DNA of 7,425 nucleotides from JBKPCD01 sp046727175. GTDB lineage: Bacteria; Acidobacteriota; Vicinamibacteria; Vicinamibacterales; 2-12-FULL-66-21. The translations under genes were made by a program, and so were the position numbers. Shown here piece after piece: positions 1-4,770 of this stretch. Where the stretch lies: positions 1 to 7,425 of the forward strand of contig JBKPCD010000220.1 in assembly GCA_046727175.1 (NCBI GenBank). Reading direction: 5' to 3'. The notes below the pieces were generated by a model. That model was not told where the DNA came from. It did no database searches and saw nothing but the letters and a program-made list of their open reading frames with translations. Position 1 is the first letter of the stretch. Every line of letters starts with the position of its first letter.

Positions 1-110
1 TTGGCGCCGTCGTTGTGATCAATGCGTGACGACTACCCAGCTGCGTTGGTTCCAAGACATTTCTGGAGCCCAAATCCCGGTCTGGGGCCCGTCGGGCAAG
101 AGGGAGTATC

Positions 111-134
111 ATGTCTCCGCACCCTGCGACATGA
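111..134 (+). other. possible 7-codon leader ORF coupled to the sigma factor
   Basis: A very short reading frame (MSPHPAT, then TGA) has a good Shine-Dalgarno stretch, AGGGAG at 101-106, four bases before its ATG. Its stop overlaps the sigma factor ATG as ATGA (131-134), the classic layout for translational coupling. The sigma factor ATG at 131 has no ribosome binding site of its own, and no in-frame start codon lies within reach of the AGGGAG. The leader could therefore deliver ribosomes to the sigma factor start. Alternatively, an indel between 111 and about 170 hides the fact that 111 is the true start. The arrangement is seen in the sequence; its function is inference. Confidence 0.3.
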
Positions 135-757
135 CGGACAATCCCTCGGACGGCGGGCCCCCGGAGGGGGTCAAGTTCAGAACCCCCTCCGAGGCGGAAT
201 CCTCGTTTGACTTGCTGCTCCGCGCGCGGGACGGCGACGACGACGCGCTGGGACGACTGTGCAGCCGATACCTGCCACGGCTGCAGCGATGGGCCCATGG
301 CCGCCTCCCCGTCTGGGCGCGAAGCGCCACCGAGACGCAGGACCTCGCCCAGGAAACACTGATTCAGGCCATCCGCAACATCAAACGGTTCGAGCCCCGC
401 CACGAAGGGGCCTTTCAGGCATATCTCCGGCAGACGCTGCTGAATCGAATCCGTGACGAGATCCGCCGCGGCCGCAGGCGCGGTCCGACCGATGCGCTCG
501 ACACCAGCGAGCCAGCCCGGAGTCCCTCGCCGCTCGAGGAAGCGATCGGCCAGGAAGCGTTGGACCGGTACGAGACCGCGCTCCAGAACCTGCGGCCCGA
601 AGACCGGGAAGCGATTATTGCCAGGATCGAAATGGACCTCGACTACGCCGAAGTGGCCGAAGTGCTGGGAAAGCCCAGCATCGCGGCGGCCCACATGGCG
701 GTGAGCCGCGCCCTGGTAAAGCTCGCAAAGGAGATGGCGCGTGGCGCACGACCCTGA
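131..757 (+). CDS. ECF-type RNA polymerase sigma factor paired with a Ser/Thr kinase
   Basis: A 208-residue sigma-70 family protein that would direct core RNA polymerase to a specific promoter set in the cytoplasm. Sigma region 2 covers about residues 25-115: the region 2.2 helix reads DLAQETLIQAI (71-81), followed by the conserved FEPRHEGAFQAYLRQ stretch (87-101) and a basic NRIRDEIRRGRRR segment. Region 4 covers about 150-202, with LRPEDREAI, then YAEVAEVLG as the first part of the helix-turn-helix and MAVSRALVKL as the recognition helix. No anti-sigma gene or C-terminal extension is seen. The partner is the kinase, whose GTG lies inside the last codons of this gene. Where typical ECF factors have the acidic DAED motif, this protein has ETQD (68-71) with flanking threonines 67 and 69. 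The start at 131 was chosen because the protein aligns from about residue 25 onward. A start at 26 would add 35 unremarkable residues. The family is secure; the start is moderately sure. Confidence 0.88.
   Translation: MTDNPSDGGPPEGVKFRTPSEAESSFDLLLRARDGDDDALGRLCSRYLPRLQRWAHGRLPVWARSATETQDLAQETLIQAIRNIKRFEPRHEGAFQAYLRQTLLNRIRDEIRRGRRRGPTDALDTSEPARSPSPLEEAIGQEALDRYETALQNLRPEDREAIIARIEMDLDYAEVAEVLGKPSIAAAHMAVSRALVKLAKEMARGARP
162..191 (+). other. 10-bp perfect hairpin in the early coding region of the sigma factor
   Basis: CGGAGGGGGT (162-171) is the exact reverse complement of ACCCCCTCCG (182-191), with a 10-base loop between them. It lies 31 bases after the presumed sigma factor start, over codons 11-21, outside the conserved sigma domains. 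A GC-rich stem here could slow initiation or early elongation, or mark a processing or protein-binding site. No T-run follows, so it is not a standard intrinsic terminator. The structure is seen; the role is unknown. Confidence 0.5.
728..733 (+). promoter_or_regulatory. ribosome binding site of the kinase gene
   Basis: AAGGAG lies inside the final codons of the sigma factor gene, seven bases before the GTG at 741. This fixes the kinase start and shows that the two genes are read from one transcript. The nearby ATG at 734 is in the sigma factor frame, not the kinase frame. Confidence 0.75.
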
Positions 758-2552
758 CGAGCGGTGGCTGAAACTCGCGCAGGCTGTTTCCAACGGCGAG
801 CAGGTCGACTGGGACCACCTCTCGCAGCAGCCGGGTGACGAGCAGGAAAACGGCGTCGTCCGCGCGCTGCGCGCCGTAGAGGAGATTGCGCGCGTCCACA
901 AGTCGTCGGCACCGACCGCGACCGACGCAGCGGAGCCGTATCAGCGGCAGTCCGACCCTCGCCGCTGGAAGCATCTCGAGATCATCGAGCGCGTCGGACA
1001 GGGCACGTTCGGCGCCGTATACCGAGCCCGCGACGGAGGGCTGGACCGCGAGGTCGCGCTGAAACTGCTCTGGCCTCGGGCCGGAGACACGCTGATCCAC
1101 CCGTCGAGGGTCCTCAAGGAAGCTCGCATGCTCGCACGGGTGCGGCACCCGAATGTCGTCACGGTGTACGGGGCGGAATCGGTCGAAGGCCGGGTCGGCC
1201 TCTGGATGGAGTTCATTCAGGGACGCACGCTCGAAGATCTCCTGACCGCGCACGGACCCTTCGGCGCGCGCGAGGCCGCGGCAATCGGCATCGATCTGTG
1301 TCACGCGCTTGCGGCCGTCCACGGTGTCGGTCTGCTGCACCGCGACGTCAAATGCCGCAACGTGATGCGCGAGGAAGGCGGCCGGATCGTCCTCATGGAC
1401 TTCGGCGCGAGCGCCGAAGCGACGGTCACCCAAGTTGGTCTGCGGACCGACCTCACGGGCACGCCCGTCTATCTCGCGCCGGAGCTCTTCAACGGGGGAC
1501 GTCCGTCGGCGGCGTCCGACGTCTACAGCCTCGGCGTCCTGCTGTACCACCTGGTCTCCGGTGGGTATCCCGTCGAGGGGGCCACGAGGGAGGACATCCG
1601 GCGCGCCCACGCGCGTCGCGAACGTCGCCGACTCTGTGATTCCAGGCCGAACCTGCCGGACAGCTTCGTGCGCGTAGTCGAATGCGCGCTTGCGTTCGAA
1701 CCGGCCGAGCGCTATCAGACAGCAGGTGCTTTTGCGGACGAGCTTGCAGCGTCGGTCGGATTCCCGGTCCCGCAGCCGGACCCTGAACCACGGCCAGGGA
1801 GCTGGCTGAATCGGCGCGAGTTGGTTGCAGCGGCCGCGGTCCTGACGGTGTCGCTTGCCGCATTGATTGTTTGGTGGATCGTGTCGTCGGGATCCCGCGA
1901 GCGCGATCGAATCAATGCGTCGGCGATGGAGAGCATCAAACCTTCCGTTGATGCCATTCTCCCGGACCCGGCATCGTATGAAATCGGCGCGCAATTCCAG
2001 GCGAAGCGCGGCGACCGGAGCGAGCGGCTCCGGCCAGGGGACCGCTTGGCGCCGGGCGATCAACTGTTCCTCGACGTGCAGACCTCCAAGCCCACCTATC
2101 TGTACATCGTCAATCAGGACGAACAGGGGGAATCGTATCTGTTGTTCCCCCTGCTCGACGTGAGCGTGCCGAATCCGCTGCAGCCGGGAACGACACAGCG
2201 ACTGCCGAGGACGCCCGCCGGCGAGCCGTTCTTCTGGAAGGTGACGAGCTCAGGAGGCCGCGAGCATATCTTCGTCTTTGCGAGTCCGACGAGGCTGCAG
2301 GAATTCGAACGCATTCTGTCGACGCTTCCGCGACCGCGGCTCGACAGGCCGGTCGTGGAGCTGCCGCCGCGAGCCGTGGGCACACTTCGCGGCATCGGTG
2401 GTCTCGCCAAGGCCACCGAGCGGCATCCCGCTGCGGCACCTTCCCCTTTTCCATTCACGACGCCGCTGCCCGAGTCCGCTGAACGTGCGCGAGGCTACTG
2501 GGCACGCGAGCTGGTCCTCGAGAATCCGAAAGATCGAATCCCTCATCCCTAA
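741..2552 (+). CDS. membrane-anchored Ser/Thr protein kinase with C-terminal DUF4384-like domain
   Basis: A 603-residue PknB-type kinase. The kinase domain is about residues 79-340 and its key elements look intact: glycine loop GQGTFG (86-91), VALK lysine 108, helix C glutamate 127, catalytic HRDVKCRN (Asp202, Asn207), DFG (220-222), GTPVYLAPE (240-248) and DVYSLG (260-265). One membrane helix lies at about 361-382, so the kinase should be cytoplasmic and the tail extracytoplasmic. The tail (about 415-525) has the pattern LRPGDRLAPGDQLFLDV, then YLYIVNQDEQGESYLLFP, typical of DUF4384, a putative sensor or ligand domain. A 70-residue N-terminal stretch precedes the kinase fold. The gene overlaps the sigma factor by 17 nt, so the sigma factor is the obvious substrate candidate. 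The last residues, DRIPHP, and the TAA are encoded by the adjoining repeat array, so the ancestral end was probably near ...VLENPK. Function as a kinase is well supported; target and signal are inferred. Confidence 0.93.
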   Translation: MAHDPDERWLKLAQAVSNGEQVDWDHLSQQPGDEQENGVVRALRAVEEIARVHKSSAPTATDAAEPYQRQSDPRRWKHLEIIERVGQGTFGAVYRARDGGLDREVALKLLWPRAGDTLIHPSRVLKEARMLARVRHPNVVTVYGAESVEGRVGLWMEFIQGRTLEDLLTAHGPFGAREAAAIGIDLCHALAAVHGVGLLHRDVKCRNVMREEGGRIVLMDFGASAEATVTQVGLRTDLTGTPVYLAPELFNGGRPSAASDVYSLGVLLYHLVSGGYPVEGATREDIRRAHARRERRRLCDSRPNLPDSFVRVVECALAFEPAERYQTAGAFADELAASVGFPVPQPDPEPRPGSWLNRRELVAAAAVLTVSLAALIVWWIVSSGSRERDRINASAMESIKPSVDAILPDPASYEIGAQFQAKRGDRSERLRPGDRLAPGDQLFLDVQTSKPTYLYIVNQDEQGESYLLFPLLDVSVPNPLQPGTTQRLPRTPAGEPFFWKVTSSGGREHIFVFASPTRLQEFERILSTLPRPRLDRPVVELPPRAVGTLRGIGGLAKATERHPAAAPSPFPFTTPLPESAERARGYWARELVLENPKDRIPHP

Positions 2553-2911
2553 TCGCTCATCTCGAATCCCTCATCCTTGAATCCTTGAATCCTAGAATCG
2601 TCGAATCGTCGAATCGTCGAATCTTTGAATTGTCGCATCCTCGAATCGCGAATCGAATCCCCGATCACGAATCGGATCGTCGAACAGCTCGAAGCACGAA
2701 TCGAACCCGCCGAATCCCCGAGTGGGAATCGTTGAGGACTCGGGAATCGGCCTAGAGCCGGACTCGGGAACTGACGATTCGGGCTCAGGGCAGAAGGATT
2801 GAGAGACTTGCAGATTCAGCGATTCGAGAGCCGAGGATTTAGCGATTCGACGATCCGGTGATCCACGGATCAGGGATTGTCAGGGATTAGGGATTAGGGA
2901 TTAGAGATTCA
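2535..2911. repeat. GAATC/GATTC inverted-symmetric repeat array 1
   Basis: This fills the whole gap between the convergent kinase and methyltransferase genes and enters both coding ends; 2553-2886 contains no gene. The left part is degenerate 7-9 base units on the plus strand, clearest as tandem octamers at 2579-2642 (GAATCCTT, GAATCCTA, three GAATCGTC, GAATCTTT, GAATTGTC, GCATCCTC). By hand I count 16 GAATC and no GATTC from 2531 to 2750, then 5 GATTC and no GAATC from about 2774 to 2911, so the orientation flips at the centre. The right end carries three perfect GGGATTA heptamers (2883-2903). Arm-to-arm complementarity includes 2597-2608 against 2843-2854 (12 bases). Near the centre, CCCGAGT (2717-2723) faces ACTCGGG (2738-2744), and GGACTCGGGAA is directly repeated at 2736 and 2760. 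It may fold or serve as a two-way terminator, but no T-run is present. Confidence 0.9.
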
Positions 2912-3524
2912 AAGCCGCGCCGCGCGACGATCATGAACGATCGAAAGGGCCACTCGATCGTCGACACGATTTCGAACCCGGCAGCTCGCAGCTCACGCTC
3001 GAGCGTCGGGGCCGTGATGCCGTGGTGTCCGTCGCGTGCGCGTCCGGCTGGATCGGCGCTCTCGCCACTCGGAGGCGGACCGAAGTCCAGGATCGCGACG
3101 CGCCCCCGCCAGGCTTCAACGATCGGTAGATACTCGCGTTCATCGCAGTCGGATCGCTGAAATGGTGGTAGACGTCGCGCATGAAGATCGCGTCGCAGCA
3201 TTGGTCGGTGAACCGGGTCTCGCTCTCGGCACCCTCGATCGTCGTGACGTTCTTCAGGCCTGCTTCGTCGACCGCCTTTCCAATCGCGGCGAGGCGATCC
3301 TTACTGAGCTCGTTGCTGAACACGCGGCCGGCATCGCCCACTGCCTTGCCAATTGCAACGGTCAGCGCACCGTCGCCCGCGCCGATCTCGCCGACAATGC
3401 TGCCGCCGTGAATGTCGGGTGCCTTGACCAGACGATCGATGTCAGCGGCGGTGTCTTGACCGATCTGTGCAACAAGGGCCGCAGTCGCAATCGCACACGC
3501 GACGAACCGTGTGAAATAGCACAT
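2887..3524 (-). CDS. secreted-type class I SAM-dependent methyltransferase, frameshifted
   Basis: Joining two frames gives about 211 residues of one methyltransferase fold. Residues 1-140 are read from the ATG at 3524: a hydrophobic signal-like start (about 1-26), motif I VGEIGAGDG (44-52), acidic NEL (71-73) as the likely SAM ribose contact, then DAIFMRDVYHHFSDP (111-125) and SLKPGG (135-140). The rest continues in another frame from 3102: RVAILDFGPPPSGES, DGHHGITAPTLERELRAAGF and a final strand FRSFMIVARR. The frame is lost at the C-run 3103-3107: one base is missing or two are extra. If the first frame is read on, it yields an unrelated 57-residue tail ending at 2931. The ATG sits directly against array 2, and the real C-terminus runs into array 1, ending SLIPNP with TAA at 2889-2887. 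Substrate unknown. It could be a sequencing error, a recent pseudogene or, less likely, programmed frameshifting. Confidence 0.82.
3103..3107 (-). other. frameshift site in the methyltransferase (5-base C/G run)
   Basis: On the minus strand the sequence reads CCT GGC GGG GGC GCG, giving KPGGGAS and then nonsense. The conserved continuation RVAILDFG is in the frame that starts at 3102. One extra G would give KPGGGRVAIL, and two fewer would give KPGGRVAIL, the usual form in this family. The homopolymer makes an assembly or sequencing error, or replication slippage, the likely cause. Confidence 0.75.
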
Positions 3525-3525
3525 C

Positions 3526-3820
3526 TGAATCCCTAATCCCTGATCGCGAATCCCTCATCCTTGAATCGGTGGATCCTGAATCGTCGAATCGCGGAATCCG
3601 AATCCTTGAATCGTCGCAGGGTCCGGTGTGACAGCGATCCTAATCCCGGAGTTCACTTGTGTTGCTGTGGGGCGCGGTCTTCAGACCGCGCCTGCGCGGG
3701 GCTGAAGCCCCGCCGCTACATGCGAACAACTGAATCGCGGGGTTAAGATTCAACGATCTTCGGATTCAACGATCCTGGGATGAGTGATTCAGGATCAGTG
3801 ATGAGGGATTAGGGATTCGA
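3526..3820. repeat. GAATC/GATTC inverted-symmetric repeat array 2
   Basis: This fills the gap between the methyltransferase start (3524) and the ThuA stop (3825), leaving one base on the first side and four on the second. It has the same design as array 1. The left arm has eight GAATC units (3527 to about 3611), the middle holds the REP-like element, one further GAATC follows at 3732, and then four GATTC units run to 3820. The segment at 3547-3567 is identical over 21 bases to 2563-2583 in array 1. In the right arm GATTCAACGATC is directly repeated (3747-3758 and 3763-3774). Both ends carry the outward motif GAATCCCTAATCCCT, reversed at the right end. A reading frame at 3561-3746 lies entirely in repeat sequence and is not a gene. 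Any promoter of the methyltransferase would have to lie in here; none was recognised. Confidence 0.88.
3660..3720. repeat. REP-like double-hairpin element
   Basis: Two adjacent near-perfect palindromes form a bipartite element. The first (3671-3692) has a 10-base arm, GGCGCGGTCT, with central TC. The second (3696-3713) has an 8-base arm, GCGGGGCT, with central GA. The cores CTTCAG and CTGAAG are reverse complements of each other. The outer flanks are imperfect inverted repeats (TGTTGCTGTGGGG on the left; reverse complement of the right end TGTAGCGGCGGGG), suggesting a discrete unit. Similar 'gcggtcTTCAGaccgc / ggggcTGAAGcccc' elements are, from memory, scattered between genes in Acidobacteriota. 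It may have inserted into array 2, and may end or stabilise transcripts from the ThuA operon. No T-run follows on either strand, so it is not called a terminator. Confidence 0.75.
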
Positions 3821-3824
3821 GGCG

Positions 3825-4742
3825 TCAGCGCCGTCGCGCCGGCTTGGGATCGAGACGTTCGTTCAGCTCATTCGGCGTCAGGGCGTAATCGACTCCGGAT
3901 GGCGGCACGTCGATGTGAGCGATCCACAGCACCGAATTCAGTACGAGCTTCCGGAAATTCTCGTTGCCGAAGTTGTTGTGATAGTGGCCGCCCGTAATAC
4001 CCACGCCGCGGCTACCGTTCGCGGCCTCGGTCGCCCACGCGACGACCATCGGCTGCCCGGCCTTCGCCCGCACGTCACGGTTCCCTTCGTGAGGGCCGTC
4101 GGGCCGCGAGAGCGTATCTGGTGTGGGGATTGCCGTGAGGATCGGCGTCACACCCTGCATGTTCGGACGGAAGCGCATGTTGAAGTACCACTCGTCGCGC
4201 GTGGTGAACGGCTTGACGCCTCGCGTGATCGGATGATCGGGCAGCGCCTTGAAGTCCGCTTCCCACACCGGATTGACCGAGTAGTTGATCTCGAAATAGC
4301 CGCCGGTCCACGCGAGCATTTCCTGCCGGCCGCGTTCTGCTCCCGGCTCGACGCAATAATGAAGGAACATCACGCCCGCGCCGCGCGCGACCGCGCGCTG
4401 CAAGGCCTCCGCCCTGTTTTCCTGGAACGCCATATGACGTTCCCCGCCGTCGCACACCATGAAGATCGCGTCCGCCTGCTCGATGAGCTGCGGATCGGCC
4501 GGCCAGCCGCCGAAGCTTGGCGTTGCCGCAATACCTGGCAGCTTCGTCAGCGCTTTCTGCAGGAGCCACACGGCGGCATTGTGCTCGTGCTCCGCCGGGC
4601 CGTGACTCGGACGATCGCCAATCAGCAGAATCTTTTTGTACGGTGTCGCTGCAGTCTGGCTGCCACTCTGGGCCCGCGGCGTGCTCGAGACGACCACAAG
4701 AACGCAGCTGATCGTCACCAGGACTCCATACACGGATGTCAT
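3825..4742 (-). CDS. secreted ThuA-domain protein
   Basis: A 305-residue protein with an N-terminal hydrophobic segment (about 5-20) and a plausible signal peptidase site around TPRAQ (21-25), so probably periplasmic. The rest is one ThuA (trehalose utilisation) domain, a class I glutamine-amidotransferase-like fold. Visible family elements are KKILLIGD (36-43), DAIFMVCDGG (91-100), GVMFLHYC (123-130), GGYFE (147-151), HPITRGVKPF (170-179), DEWYFNMRF (183-191) and GVGITGGHYHNN followed by FRKLVLNSVLWIA (246-275). Cys130 is in the position of the family's nucleophile elbow, but catalysis is not proven for ThuA proteins. The start lies 28 bases after the stop of the dehydrogenase gene on the same strand, so the two probably share a transcript. 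The upstream TGGGGA is a weak ribosome site. Known relatives sit in sugar utilisation clusters; the exact substrate is unknown. Confidence 0.9.
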   Translation of the reverse strand: MTSVYGVLVTISCVLVVVSSTPRAQSGSQTAATPYKKILLIGDRPSHGPAEHEHNAAVWLLQKALTKLPGIAATPSFGGWPADPQLIEQADAIFMVCDGGERHMAFQENRAEALQRAVARGAGVMFLHYCVEPGAERGRQEMLAWTGGYFEINYSVNPVWEADFKALPDHPITRGVKPFTTRDEWYFNMRFRPNMQGVTPILTAIPTPDTLSRPDGPHEGNRDVRAKAGQPMVVAWATEAANGSRGVGITGGHYHNNFGNENFRKLVLNSVLWIAHIDVPPSGVDYALTPNELNERLDPKPARRR

Positions 4743-4770
4743 CGGAGAGTCCCCATCGAGACGGTCGCCG

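Noticed and set aside
26..130. Sigma factor start at ATG 26 instead of 131
   Set aside because: It has no ribosome site upstream and adds 35 residues without sigma factor features; not excluded entirely.
615..2063. 482-codon open frame on the minus strand
   Set aside because: It lies antisense to the kinase and sigma genes, whose conserved motifs are intact; its Arg-rich composition is typical of a GC-rich shadow frame.
2579..2642. Tandem octamers considered as a CRISPR array
   Set aside because: Units are 8 bases with no spacers and there are no cas genes; the array is simple tandem repeats.
2883..2903. GGGATTA heptamers resemble eukaryotic telomere repeats
   Set aside because: The unit is not TTAGGG, there are only three perfect copies, and genes flank both sides with bacterial features.
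3036..3536. 166-codon open frame on the plus strand opposite the methyltransferase
   Set aside because: Methyltransferase motifs lie on the minus strand; the plus-strand product shows no family features.
3671..3713. Double hairpin as an intrinsic terminator
   Set aside because: Strong stems, but no T-run follows on either strand; it fits a REP-like element better.
3561..3746. 61-codon open frame inside array 2
   Set aside because: It is made of repeat sequence and the double hairpin; no ribosome site and no conserved features.
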